From Maribacter litoralis (lineage in GTDB: Bacteria; Bacteroidota; Bacteroidia; Flavobacteriales; Flavobacteriaceae), in contig NZ_QCZD01000004.1 of assembly GCF_003075045.1 (NCBI RefSeq), positions 186,001-250,000 on the forward strand: 64,000 nt of DNA, given 5' to 3'. The translations under genes were made by a program, and so were the position numbers. Below the pieces are notes generated by a model. It searched no databases and was not told the origin of the DNA. It worked only from the letters and a program-made list of their open reading frames with translations. Below are positions 27,462 through 36,819 of this stretch, one piece after another (the first letter of the stretch is position 1; every line of letters starts with the position of its first letter).

Positions 27462-27905
27462 TTACTTTCTCCTTTTTGCAAAAAACTCTTGCAATAAACT
27501 GGCAGCTTCAATAGCTAAAATACCCCCAAGAACCTTCGTTTTAGGATGAAGTTTTGTGCCCATCGCCTCAAAACCTCGTTCGGGATCTTTTGCCCCATAA
27601 ACTATTTTACCAATCTGGCTCCAATACAAGGCACCTGCACACATTTGGCAGGGCTCTAAGGTTACATACAAAGTACAATCTTTTAAATACTTTCCTCCTA
27701 AAAAATTAGCTGCAGAAGTAATTGCTTGCATTTCAGCATGGGCGGTAACATCATTAAGCTTTTCGGTTAAATTATGGGCTCTGGCAATAATCTTATCTTG
27801 TACAACAATTACCGCTCCTACAGGTACCTCACCAGCTTCAAGAGCATACTCAGCTTCTTGAAGCGCTCTTTTCATAAAATAAGTATCATCAAAAGGTAAA
27901 ACCAT
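27462..27905 (-). CDS. tadA: tRNA-specific adenosine deaminase (nucleoside deaminase family)
   Basis: The 147-residue protein has the cytidine/deoxycytidylate deaminase zinc motif: HAE (TAHAEMQAI) and PCxxC (EPCQMCAG). Features typical of TadA include GEVPVGAVIV and LYVTLEPC. TadA converts adenosine 34 of the tRNA-Arg(ACG) wobble position to inosine. The length is slightly short but normal for TadA. It is transcribed away from dxs across 41-62 bases, and both directions have a TAnnTTTG motif. Confidence 0.9.
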   Translation of the reverse strand: MVLPFDDTYFMKRALQEAEYALEAGEVPVGAVIVVQDKIIARAHNLTEKLNDVTAHAEMQAITSAANFLGGKYLKDCTLYVTLEPCQMCAGALYWSQIGKIVYGAKDPERGFEAMGTKLHPKTKVLGGILAIEAASLLQEFFAKRRK

Positions 27906-27910
27906 AAGGT

Positions 27911-27918
27911 CAAAAATA
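27911..27918 (-). promoter_or_regulatory. -7 promoter motif for tadA
   Basis: The reverse strand reads TATTTTTG 6 bases before the ATG, which would give an almost leaderless mRNA. Confidence 0.4.
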
Positions 27919-27941
27919 CAACAGTTTCATTTTTAAAAAAG

Positions 27942-27949
27942 TATTTTTG
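27942..27949 (+). promoter_or_regulatory. -7 promoter motif for dxs
   Basis: tatttttg matches TAnnTTTG. It overlaps the far-upstream TTG at 27947, which argues that the real dxs start is the TTG at 27968. Confidence 0.5.
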
Positions 27950-27967
27950 TGCCTTTATACCAACAAC

Positions 27968-29734
27968 TTGAATTCGATTCTAGAACATATAAATTCACCA
28001 AAAGACCTAAAATCTTTACATCAGAAAGATTTAGGGCAATTGGCTATTGAATTACGTGAATTTATTATTGACATTGTTTCTGTAAAAGAAGGTCATTTAG
28101 GTGCAAGTTTAGGTGTGGTAGAACTTACCATAGCATTGCACTATGTGTTCAACACGCCTGTAGACAAATTAATTTGGGATGTGGGGCACCAAGCCTATGG
28201 GCATAAAATACTGACCGGTAGAAAAGATATTTTTGACACCAATAGGCAGTTTGGTGGTATAAGCGGATTTCCGAAAATGAAGGAAAGCGAGTTTGATGCC
28301 TTTGGTACGGGTCATAGTTCTACCTCAATATCAGCCTTATTGGGTATGGCTATATCTGCACAATTACAAGGTAAAATAGAACGTCAACATATTGCCGTAA
28401 TCGGCGATGCTTCTATTGCCAGTGGAATGGCTTTTGAGGGGTTAAACCATGCGGGCGTTACCAATGCAAATATTCTAATAGTTCTTAATGATAATGCTAT
28501 GGGTATCGACCCAAGCGTAGGTGCCTTAAAAAAATACCTCACAAACGTAAAAACAGGTACCGCAAAAGAAGAGAATATTTTTGAGTGCTTGAATTTTCAT
28601 TACACAGGTCCGATAGATGGTCATGATTTACCTTTACTTGTACAGCAATTAAAACGGTTGCAAAAAATTGAAGGTCCCAAACTGTTACATGTAATTACCA
28701 CTAAGGGCAAAGGCTTACAAAAGGCAGAAGAAAACCAGGTTACCTACCACGCACCCGGTAAATTTGATAGACAAACCGGAGAATTACAAAAGAAAAATGG
28801 AGCTATAGAAGCACCTAAATTTCAAGATGTTTTTGGAAAGACCATAGTAGAGCTTGCATTAAAAAACGAAAAAATTGTTGGCATAACTCCCGCTATGCCA
28901 ACAGGTAGTTCTTTAAAATATATGATGGAAGCTATTCCAGAAAGAGCATTCGACGTTGGTATTGCAGAACAACACGCGGTAACCTTGGCTGCGGGTATGG
29001 CCGCCGACGGATTAATTGTTTTTTGCAATATATACTCTACATTTTTACAGCGTGCCTATGATCAGGTAATACACGATGTTGCCATACAGAACCTACCGGT
29101 TATTTTTTGTTTGGACCGTGCCGGTCTGGTAGGTGAAGACGGACCTACGCATCATGGAGTCTTTGATATTGCTTATTTACGATGTATACCGAACCTTACT
29201 ATTTTCTCTCCTTTGAACGAAATGGCCCTTCGAAATATAATGTACACGGCGCAGTTAGGTTTAGATCATCCTATAGCCATTAGATACCCTCGTGGAAGAG
29301 GCAAAACGCTCAATTGGCAATTGCCTATGAAAAAACTTACCATAGGAAAAGGGGAAATTTTAAAAAAAGGCACAAAAATTGCTATTATCAGCACCGGACC
29401 AATTGGCAACATGATATCAGATATGTTAATTGCTTTAGACGAACCTGATGAAATAGCACATTACAATTTTCCTTTTATAAAACCTTTGGACAGTGTTTTA
29501 TTAAAAGAAATCTTACAGAATTTTGAGCATATTATTACGATAGAAGATGGTTCATCTATTAACGGATTTGGTAGCGCAGTGTTAGAATTTGCCAATAATG
29601 TTGGAATCAACAAAATAATTAAGATATTTGGTGTTCCTGACAATTTTATTACACATGGCAATACCCAGAAACTGTATAAAAAAGCAGGAATAGATAAGAT
29701 GTCCGTAAAAAAATATGTACAACAATTTCTATGA
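27968..29734 (+). CDS. dxs: 1-deoxy-D-xylulose-5-phosphate synthase
   Basis: The 588-residue enzyme (from TTG at 27968) makes DXP from pyruvate and glyceraldehyde-3-phosphate, the first step of the MEP isoprenoid pathway. Visible are the TPP-binding region (GDASIASGMAFEGLNHAG and NDNAMGI), the catalytic His-rich GHSSTSIS motif, the transketolase-like Pyr domain (DVGIAEQHAVTLAAGMA) and the C-terminal domain with YPRGRG. An upstream in-frame TTG at 27947 would add seven residues but overlaps a -7 promoter motif. The downstream gene overlaps its stop by 4 bases (ATGA). Confidence 0.96.
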   Translation: MNSILEHINSPKDLKSLHQKDLGQLAIELREFIIDIVSVKEGHLGASLGVVELTIALHYVFNTPVDKLIWDVGHQAYGHKILTGRKDIFDTNRQFGGISGFPKMKESEFDAFGTGHSSTSISALLGMAISAQLQGKIERQHIAVIGDASIASGMAFEGLNHAGVTNANILIVLNDNAMGIDPSVGALKKYLTNVKTGTAKEENIFECLNFHYTGPIDGHDLPLLVQQLKRLQKIEGPKLLHVITTKGKGLQKAEENQVTYHAPGKFDRQTGELQKKNGAIEAPKFQDVFGKTIVELALKNEKIVGITPAMPTGSSLKYMMEAIPERAFDVGIAEQHAVTLAAGMAADGLIVFCNIYSTFLQRAYDQVIHDVAIQNLPVIFCLDRAGLVGEDGPTHHGVFDIAYLRCIPNLTIFSPLNEMALRNIMYTAQLGLDHPIAIRYPRGRGKTLNWQLPMKKLTIGKGEILKKGTKIAIISTGPIGNMISDMLIALDEPDEIAHYNFPFIKPLDSVLLKEILQNFEHIITIEDGSSINGFGSAVLEFANNVGINKIIKIFGVPDNFITHGNTQKLYKKAGIDKMSVKKYVQQFL

Positions 29735-30858
29735 AAAGAATAGCTTTGAAACCGCTTAAATTTCTGCTTCCGTTACTTTTTCTAGTAACATTAGTATCAT
29801 ACGGTCAAGATACAATTCCCGCACCAATAATTGTTGATAGTGTTACCGTTGACAGTATAGCCGTAGATACTATCGTTATTCGTAGAACGGTAAATAAAAT
29901 CTTTACACCTAAAAAGGATGTGAATCTTCAAATACCCAAAATAGATTTTAAAAAAACCAAAACGCTAAAAAAAGGCTTTCAACGTTTTAGAGTGCCTTCA
30001 TTTTGGGAAACCGAAAACAGTTTTGGTATTAATATTAGCGAGGTAGCCTTTGTGAACTGGAATGCTGGTGGTGACAATGCCATAAGCGGACTAGGATTTC
30101 TAAAATTTGCCAGAAAATATAAATTCAGCAATTTTCAATGGGATAATAATTTAGAGTTAAGATATGGTCTAAACGCTCAAGAAGGTCAAAAGCTAAGAAA
30201 AACAGAAGATGTAATTCGGCTTACCTCTAACCTAGGTTTTAAAAAAGAAAATAACAGTAGGTGGTTCTATTCCGTTCAATTGAACTTTAACACGCAATTT
30301 TCCAATGGTTACAAATATCCAGATAGAGATACGCCCATATCTAGATTTATGGCACCTGGTTATCTATTATTCGGTGCAGGTACCTCCTATATTACCAAAG
30401 ATGAAAAGTTCAATCTTTACCTATCCCCATTAACTCAAAAATCGACTTTTGTTTTAGACCAAGATTTAGCTGACAGTGGTGCTTTTGGTGTTGACGAAGC
30501 CATTTTAGATGCAGAAGGAAACGTCATCACCCCTGGAAAAAACCATTTATTGGAACTTGGTATACTTATCACCAACAACTTAAGCTATAACATTGCAGAT
30601 AATGTTGAACTTAAAAGCAGGTTAAACTTGTATTCCGATTACATAAAAAGTTTTGGTAACATAGATGTTGATTGGGAACTTACCTTGAATATGAAGGTGA
30701 ACAAATACATAAGTACCAATTTGGGCACACAGGTAATTTTTGATGACGACATTCTTTTTGATGTGGTCAAAGACGATACAGGCACTGTTACTAATGCAGG
30801 TACGCCCAAAATTCAATTTAAACAAGTATTGGGCGTGGGTATTCTTTATGGTTTCTAA
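29731..30858 (+). CDS. DUF3078-family secreted protein
   Basis: The 375-residue protein has a signal peptide ending near SYGQ and a low-complexity Asp/Val/Thr-rich stretch. The DUF3078 segment follows (SFWETENSFGINISEVAFVNW and WNAGGDNAISGLGFL, about residues 90-120), then a beta-rich C-terminus suggestive of an outer-membrane barrel. DUF3078 proteins are Bacteroidota outer-membrane components of unknown function. Its start overlaps the dxs stop (ATGA), so translation is probably coupled. It ends 4 bases into the convergent dgt gene. Confidence 0.88.
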   Translation: MKRIALKPLKFLLPLLFLVTLVSYGQDTIPAPIIVDSVTVDSIAVDTIVIRRTVNKIFTPKKDVNLQIPKIDFKKTKTLKKGFQRFRVPSFWETENSFGINISEVAFVNWNAGGDNAISGLGFLKFARKYKFSNFQWDNNLELRYGLNAQEGQKLRKTEDVIRLTSNLGFKKENNSRWFYSVQLNFNTQFSNGYKYPDRDTPISRFMAPGYLLFGAGTSYITKDEKFNLYLSPLTQKSTFVLDQDLADSGAFGVDEAILDAEGNVITPGKNHLLELGILITNNLSYNIADNVELKSRLNLYSDYIKSFGNIDVDWELTLNMKVNKYISTNLGTQVIFDDDILFDVVKDDTGTVTNAGTPKIQFKQVLGVGILYGF

Positions 30859-32207
30859 AGGGTTCTTCCTTTAATCTTATTATGAATATGTACCGCTGCA
30901 CTATCCGATAAACTAGCAACATAGCAGCATGTATTCAATACAATTTGATATAAAGAGGTATCTGTTTTCCTGTAAAGACCAGGTAACGTTTGCAGTATTA
31001 ATTTGTGATAATTACTGGCGTTATTGTTTTTCTTCTGAATCAACGCATTGATATAAACATCTAAAATATCTGAGATAATGGTATAGCCGGCAATCTCTTT
31101 TTCCACTACTTCTTGTGATTGATATATTTTTTGCACACTCAAACTAATAATATCCTCAATTTGAGCTTTGAACTTACTTTTGTCCAATAGGGAGACTTCA
31201 AACTTACCATTTAAAATTTGCTCTTCATATTCTATAAATATAGATACGGCATCTTGTATTAAAGTGTTTATGGCTAGTGCTCGTAAATAACTTAGCCTAT
31301 CTTCCATATACTCCAAAGAATTATACTTTTTGGTATTTATGGTATCTTTTACCAGTTTTATTAGATACTCCAGCGCATAATCTTCAGAAATTAATCCGAG
31401 GTTAATACCATCTTCAAAGTCGATAATAGTATAGCAAATATCATCTGCAGCTTCAACCAAAAAGGTTAATGGGTGCCTACCATATGAAACCGAACCATTT
31501 AAACTTCTATTTGGCAACCCTAAATCTTCGGCGATTTCTTCAAAGATGTGCTTTTCACTCTGAAAAAACCCAAATTTCTTATCACAAATGTGTTTGCTAG
31601 GTTTTTTTGGTAATGATTCCTTTGGGTATTTCATAAATGCACCCAAAGTGGCATAACTTAAACGTAATCCTCCAGAAACCCCTGCCCTATCTTGGGTCAA
31701 AAATCTAAATCCGTTTGCATTTCCTTCAAAATCTATTATATCTTGATATTCAACATCGGTAAATTGCGTTCTAAATTTAAGTCCGTTACCCGTTTTAAAA
31801 TACTCACCTATAGCTTTTTCCCCACTATGGCCAAAAGGAGGGTTTCCAATATCATGAGCTAGGGCTGCGGCAGCAACTATACCTCCAAAATCATTGAATT
31901 GATAGCCGTGCACTTCTTTTAAATGTGGATGTTTTTCAATAATTTTTTTTCCAGCAAGTCTCCCTAAACTTCTACCTACTACAGAAACCTCTAGACTATG
32001 TGTTAATCTGGTATGTACAAAATCGGTTTTTGATAATGGAATAACCTGGGTTTTGTCTTGAAGACTTCTAAAAGCAGATGAGAAAATAATGCGGTCATAA
32101 TCAACATCGAACCCAAGCCTGGTTTCATCTTGTTCATTTCGTAATCGTTTATTTTTATCGCCCTGTCTTCGCAAAGAAAGTAGTTGCTCCCAATTCATTA
32201 TGATCAA
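30855..32207 (-). CDS. dgt: Deoxyguanosine triphosphate triphosphohydrolase (dGTPase)
   Basis: The 450-residue HD-superfamily protein has the metal ligands in TRLTHSLEVSVVGRSLGR and ALAHDIGNPPFGHSGE, and the further conserved Asp in FLVEAADDICY. Family members split dNTPs into nucleoside and triphosphate, which lowers dNTP pools and in some bacteria limits phage replication. The N-terminus (NWEQLLSLRRQGDK) matches the dgt group. It is convergent with DUF3078, overlapping by 4 bases, and stands alone. Confidence 0.9.
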   Translation of the reverse strand: MIIMNWEQLLSLRRQGDKNKRLRNEQDETRLGFDVDYDRIIFSSAFRSLQDKTQVIPLSKTDFVHTRLTHSLEVSVVGRSLGRLAGKKIIEKHPHLKEVHGYQFNDFGGIVAAAALAHDIGNPPFGHSGEKAIGEYFKTGNGLKFRTQFTDVEYQDIIDFEGNANGFRFLTQDRAGVSGGLRLSYATLGAFMKYPKESLPKKPSKHICDKKFGFFQSEKHIFEEIAEDLGLPNRSLNGSVSYGRHPLTFLVEAADDICYTIIDFEDGINLGLISEDYALEYLIKLVKDTINTKKYNSLEYMEDRLSYLRALAINTLIQDAVSIFIEYEEQILNGKFEVSLLDKSKFKAQIEDIISLSVQKIYQSQEVVEKEIAGYTIISDILDVYINALIQKKNNNASNYHKLILQTLPGLYRKTDTSLYQIVLNTCCYVASLSDSAAVHIHNKIKGRTL

Positions 32208-32377
32208 TTATTTTCGAAGTGCAAGATACAGCATTTACCAATTTTTAACCGGTGAAACTTTGCACAACTAAGTTATTACAAACTAGAATCTTAACCTTTT
32301 AAATACGTATTCATAATTCTTAGGTAACCTTTTCTTAACCTTGAACTCCTTTCTTTGCGCGAGAATCTTTTGAACCA

Positions 32378-32779
32378 ATGAAAAAAGTCTTTTTTGTTCT
32401 ATTTGCTCTAGTAATAACTTCCTTGTCATTTGCACAAGAAACAAGTTCTATTAAAGGTAAAATTTTAGACGGTGAGTTTTTTAACGAGCCTTTGCTAATG
32501 GCCTCTGTTTCTTTAGACGATGCTACGGTAGCTACAAAAACCAATTTTAGAGGCAATTTTGAGTTTAACGACATTGCGCCAGGTAAACATAATATTCTAG
32601 TTCAATTTATGGGGTATGAACCTATGCGATTAGAAATAGAAGTTAAAAATGGAGAGCAGGCAACTATTTTAGAAACGCTTTACGCTAAAAGTTTACCTAT
32701 GCCATCTTCTACTAAAGTTAGCACTATTTCTACATCGACCACTGGTACTTTAGGGCTGGCAGCGAACAAAACCAAATAG
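32378..32779 (+). CDS. Secreted protein with carboxypeptidase-regulatory-like domain
   Basis: The 133-residue protein has a signal peptide (ending near SFAQ) and one CarboxypepD_reg-like beta-sandwich (SSIKGKILDGEFFNEPLLMASVSLDD, DFNDIAPGKHNILVQFMGYE). This is the domain usually found at the N-terminus of TonB-dependent receptors, but no barrel follows. The C-terminal 25 residues are Ser/Thr-rich. It may be a stand-alone signalling or surface module. It has no obvious operon partner, and function is unknown. Confidence 0.82.
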   Translation: MKKVFFVLFALVITSLSFAQETSSIKGKILDGEFFNEPLLMASVSLDDATVATKTNFRGNFEFNDIAPGKHNILVQFMGYEPMRLEIEVKNGEQATILETLYAKSLPMPSSTKVSTISTSTTGTLGLAANKTK

Positions 32780-32998
32780 TTTTAAGGTGTAATACCAATT
32801 TTTATTCTTTTTAAAATTGACCAAAGACCATTTAATAAAAATCTATTTCAAAAGAATAGTAGTATTTTCATCATCAAAAACTTGGTTTCTTTGAAAGTAT
32901 TAATCATCATTGCATGAAATACGATTTTAACTTCATAACCTTATGTTAACCTGAATGATAATTTATAATATCATTTTTGTTCCTTATTTAAATTTTTG

Positions 32999-35266
32999 AT
33001 GGGCGAGAACATTTATTTATTCATGATTATTGCATTGGCCGTGTTAGCCATAACCGATTTAATTGTAGGTGTTAGTAATGATGCCGTCAACTTTTTAAAT
33101 TCAGCAATAGGTTCAAAAGCAATTTCCTTTAAAACTATAATGATCGTTGCCAGTGTTGGTATAGCCTTCGGTGCAATATCATCTAGTGGAATGATGGAAG
33201 TTGCCAGAAAAGGGATTTTTAATCCTTCGGAGTTTGTATTTGCGGAAATCATGATTGTCTTCATGGCCGTTATGATCACCGACATTCTCTTATTGGATTT
33301 TTTCAATACCCTTGGTATGCCCACATCTACAACGGTATCTATCGTCTTTGAATTATTGGGTGCTGCAGTAGCTATATCGCTAGTGAAAATCTATTCTGGT
33401 GACGGTAACATTACCCATTTAAACGATTATATAAATACAGATAAAGCTACCGAGATCATATTGGGCATTTTATTATCTGTCGTCGTCGCATTTACTATTG
33501 GTGCCATCGTTCAATTTTTTACCCGGGTTTTAATATCCTTTAAATTCAATGAGAAGCCAAAATGGGTAGGTGCCATTTTTGGTGGTATGGCCATCACAGC
33601 GATTATATATTTCATTTTGATCAAAGGCCTTAAAGGAACTTCGATTATTAGCCCCGAAGCATCTATGTTCATTGCAGAAAACCCAGAATTATTTCTTTTA
33701 GGAAATTTAATTCTATGGTTTGCGCTTTCTTGGTTGGCTACTACATTTATGAAATGGAACATTTATACCATTATCATTATTTTAGGAACTTTTGCATTGG
33801 CGATGGCCTTCGCCGGAAATGATTTGGTCAACTTTATAGGGGTGCCCTTAGCGGCTTATGAATCTTTTTTAAGTTGGTCTAACTCGGGGCAACTGGCCTC
33901 TGAATTCAATATGGAGGGTCTGGCAGTTGCTGTACAAACCCCAACATATTTATTATTGGCATCGGGTATCATAATGGTGGTAACTTTATGGTTCTCCTCT
34001 AAAGCAAAGAATGTAGTAAAAACCAGTGTTGACCTATCTAGGCAAGATGAAGGTGACGAGCGTTTCGAACCAAATTTTCTATCTAGGCAAATTGTAAAAT
34101 TCTCAATTAAAGCTTCGGAAAACTTAAACGGAATTATACCAATATCAATTCAAAACAAGATTAACCACCAGTTTATTAAACCGACCTCCTACGCACTAAA
34201 GGCAAAAGCGAAAGACCAACCAGCGTTCGATCTTATTAGAGCTTCTGTAAACCTAATGGTGGCTAGTGTATTGATTTCTTTGGCGACATCATTAAAATTA
34301 CCTTTATCTACCACCTACGTAACATTTATGGTAGCAATGGGTACATCTTTGGCAGATAGAGCTTGGGGATCAGAAAGTGCCGTGTATAGAGTTGCAGGTG
34401 TACTTAATGTTATAGGCGGATGGTTCTTTACTGCAATCGTAGCATTTGTTGCGGCGGCGATTATCGCTTATGTAATTCATTTAGGCGGTATTTGGGCAAT
34501 TGGTGCATTATTGATTTTTGCATCTATATTGATAGGTAAAAACTACTTATCTCATACTAAAAAATTGAAGGAGACAAAAGAGGAGGAAATTTTAAAACGT
34601 GCCGAGAGCAGTTCTATTCAAGGTGTTATTGAAGAAAGCGCCAAGAATATCGCTAATGTGGTAAAAAGAGCGAACAAAATATACTCCAACTCCATCAACG
34701 GTCTTGCCAAACAAGATTTGAGTTCACTACATAAAAATAAAAAACAAGGGGCCAAGTTGGCCAACGAAATTGAAGATTTAAGAAATCACACTTTCTATTT
34801 TATCAAAAACTTAGAAGAAGCTCATATAGGCGCAAGTAATTTCTACATAAATGCTATGGGTCATTTGACCGATATTTCCCAATCATTGGAATATATTGGT
34901 AAGGTAAGCCATAAGCATGTCAACAATAACCACAAAAAATTAAAGTACAACCAAATTAAGGAACTCAAGCAAATAGATATTAAGCTTGCAGAAATTCTAG
35001 ACAACACCTATCATGCCTTTGATGAAAGGTCTTTTGAGAAGATTGGTAATATTTTGAACAATAAGCAAGAGCTGTACGATTTGGTTTCCCAAAAGATAAG
35101 CTTACAAGTAGAACGTACTAGATCAGAAGAGTCAAGTCCTAAAAACACTACGTTATATTTCACTATCTTACTCGAAACAAAAGATTTGATGACGGCCACC
35201 ATGAATCTTTTGGAATTGTACTATAAAGAACATGATGCCGATGTTAAACCGGCTACATTAGATTAA
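32999..35266 (+). CDS. PiT-family inorganic phosphate transporter with long C-terminal PhoU-like extension
   Basis: The first 500 residues contain two copies of the PiT signature, GVSNDAVNFLNSAIG and, near residue 435, a region of LKLPLSTTYVTFMVAMGTSLADRAW type. Many TM helices lie in between. The last 230 residues (after KKLKETKEEE, about residue 521) are soluble and predicted helical, resembling a PhoU-like module. Fusion of transporter and regulator is known in several bacteria. The total is 755 residues from ATG at 32999; a TTG three bases upstream would add one residue. A DUF6503-type gene follows 30 bases later. Confidence 0.9.
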   Translation: MGENIYLFMIIALAVLAITDLIVGVSNDAVNFLNSAIGSKAISFKTIMIVASVGIAFGAISSSGMMEVARKGIFNPSEFVFAEIMIVFMAVMITDILLLDFFNTLGMPTSTTVSIVFELLGAAVAISLVKIYSGDGNITHLNDYINTDKATEIILGILLSVVVAFTIGAIVQFFTRVLISFKFNEKPKWVGAIFGGMAITAIIYFILIKGLKGTSIISPEASMFIAENPELFLLGNLILWFALSWLATTFMKWNIYTIIIILGTFALAMAFAGNDLVNFIGVPLAAYESFLSWSNSGQLASEFNMEGLAVAVQTPTYLLLASGIIMVVTLWFSSKAKNVVKTSVDLSRQDEGDERFEPNFLSRQIVKFSIKASENLNGIIPISIQNKINHQFIKPTSYALKAKAKDQPAFDLIRASVNLMVASVLISLATSLKLPLSTTYVTFMVAMGTSLADRAWGSESAVYRVAGVLNVIGGWFFTAIVAFVAAAIIAYVIHLGGIWAIGALLIFASILIGKNYLSHTKKLKETKEEEILKRAESSSIQGVIEESAKNIANVVKRANKIYSNSINGLAKQDLSSLHKNKKQGAKLANEIEDLRNHTFYFIKNLEEAHIGASNFYINAMGHLTDISQSLEYIGKVSHKHVNNNHKKLKYNQIKELKQIDIKLAEILDNTYHAFDERSFEKIGNILNNKQELYDLVSQKISLQVERTRSEESSPKNTTLYFTILLETKDLMTATMNLLELYYKEHDADVKPATLD

Positions 35267-35280
35267 AGGGTGTGCCCTTT
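35265..35280 (+). terminator. Weak hairpin after the PiT gene
   Basis: aaaggg and ccctttt pair across a tgtg loop, overlapping the PiT stop codon. The stem is short, so termination would be incomplete. Confidence 0.25.
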
Positions 35281-35296
35281 TGAATAAAACATACTT

Positions 35297-36013
35297 ATGA
35301 AATACTTTTTGCTTTCCGTTTTACTATGCTGCGGAGTATCTAATTACGCCCAAGATATTACGGGACCTGAATTATTAGAGCGCGCCATTGCATTTCACGA
35401 TCCTAATGATAACTGGTCTACATTTAAAGGTAAAATGCTTATTGAAATGGAGAGTCCAAAAAGGAGTTTGCGAAGCACTTTAATTGAAATGAAGCTTCCT
35501 AACAATTACTTTAAAACTACCGTTAAAAAAGACAATTACACAATTGAATCTGAATTGGACAAAGGTGATTGTACTTTAAAACTCAATGGAAGTACTTCTA
35601 TTTTCCCTAGAATAAAAGATAGTTTAAACATTAGCTGCGATCGTGCTAAGATGATGAAAAATTACTACACCTACCTCTACGGATTACCTATGAAGTTGAA
35701 AGATCCAGGCACCATCATAGATAATAAAGTAATTAAAAAGACATTTAAGGGCAAAGAATATTTAGTGTTAAAAGCTACTTACGAAAAGGAAGTGGGCGAT
35801 GACACTTGGTACTTCTATTTTGACCCCAAAACGTACGCCATGGAAATATATCAATTCTTCCATGACGAAAGTAAAAATGACGGGGAGTACATTTTACTAT
35901 CGGAAATGATAACCGTTAACGGCATAAAAATACCAAAGGTACGCGCTTGGTATTACAATGAAGGAGATAAATATCTTGCTACGGACAACTTACGCAAAGC
36001 GAATTCGCTTTAA
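35297..36013 (+). CDS. Secreted DUF6503-like protein
   Basis: The 238-residue protein has a signal peptide ending near NYAQ. The mature part starts with a GPELLERAIAFHDPNDNW motif and alternates beta strands (LRSTLIEMKLPNNYFKTTVK...), characteristic of Bacteroidota DUF6503 proteins with an outer-membrane-lipoprotein-sorting-like fold. Function is unknown; a lipid or hydrophobic-ligand carrier role is possible. It may be cotranscribed with the phosphate transporter upstream. Confidence 0.78.
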   Translation: MKYFLLSVLLCCGVSNYAQDITGPELLERAIAFHDPNDNWSTFKGKMLIEMESPKRSLRSTLIEMKLPNNYFKTTVKKDNYTIESELDKGDCTLKLNGSTSIFPRIKDSLNISCDRAKMMKNYYTYLYGLPMKLKDPGTIIDNKVIKKTFKGKEYLVLKATYEKEVGDDTWYFYFDPKTYAMEIYQFFHDESKNDGEYILLSEMITVNGIKIPKVRAWYYNEGDKYLATDNLRKANSL

Positions 36014-36079
36014 TTGAATGAAAACATACTAAACTCAACTCTTTGAGAGTTATTTAATGAACCTTAATTCCATAGTAAC

Positions 36080-36805
36080 ATGAGAAAGAGTCATTTAATA
36101 ATTCTAGTATTGGTGTTAGCCCTAGTTCTTTTTGATATAGACCCAATGTACGCCGGTCCTGGCGGCACGGTGGTTAAAGCAATATTTAAGACTTGGTGGG
36201 GGAAAGTACTTTTAAGTATATTTGGAATTATCTTTCTTCCTTTAACCATCTATGTATATTTCAGGGAATATTTTGCAGTTAAAAACTGTAAAAAGCAATT
36301 ATTGGAATTAGGTAAAAGAAATAAAGATTTCTCTTGGCTTAATTTAGATAAGAATGTTCGCAATATTTTCAACAGAGTATATATAGCTTGGAACAACCAA
36401 GATTTAAAAGAGGCCTCTAGCTATATTAGTCATTGGTACTGGCAAAATCAACAATTGGTTCACTTAGATGAATGGAAAAAAGAGAACCTGAGGAATGTTT
36501 GCAAGGTAGATGGCATAAAATCGGTTAAACCATTATACCTCGAAATTTCGGAGCATGAAAATCTTGAAGGCTCTAGAATCGCATTTTTAATAACTGCAAA
36601 CATTATGGATTATCTTAAAAGCAACGATACCCATAAAATTGTACAAGGCAGTAATAAATATGATGACGAAGAGAAAATTTGGGTGATGGAATATACCGAT
36701 GGGCAATGGGTGTTGGATGACATACAAGATGGTCAACTATCACTTGCATTTGCTAAGACCAAAAATATAATTCCGGCAAACTTGGTACCGGCGGTTAACA
36801 GGTAA
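36080..36805 (+). CDS. TIM44-like domain membrane-anchored protein
   Basis: The 241-residue protein has an N-terminal signal or anchor, a Gly-rich linker, a second TM (LLSIFGIIFLPLTIYVYF) and a C-terminal TIM44-like domain: VRNIFNRVYIAWNNQDLKEASSYISHWYWQNQQ. Small bacterial TIM44-like proteins are linked to membrane-protein assembly, but its role here is unknown. A short hairpin separates it from the preceding gene. It is the last plus-strand gene before a minus-strand block. Confidence 0.85.
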   Translation: MRKSHLIILVLVLALVLFDIDPMYAGPGGTVVKAIFKTWWGKVLLSIFGIIFLPLTIYVYFREYFAVKNCKKQLLELGKRNKDFSWLNLDKNVRNIFNRVYIAWNNQDLKEASSYISHWYWQNQQLVHLDEWKKENLRNVCKVDGIKSVKPLYLEISEHENLEGSRIAFLITANIMDYLKSNDTHKIVQGSNKYDDEEKIWVMEYTDGQWVLDDIQDGQLSLAFAKTKNIIPANLVPAVNR

Positions 36806-36819
36806 ATCAATCGTAATCT

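Noticed and set aside
27947..27967. Upstream TTG start for dxs
   Set aside because: It overlaps the -7 motif and adds seven residues not expected in Dxs.
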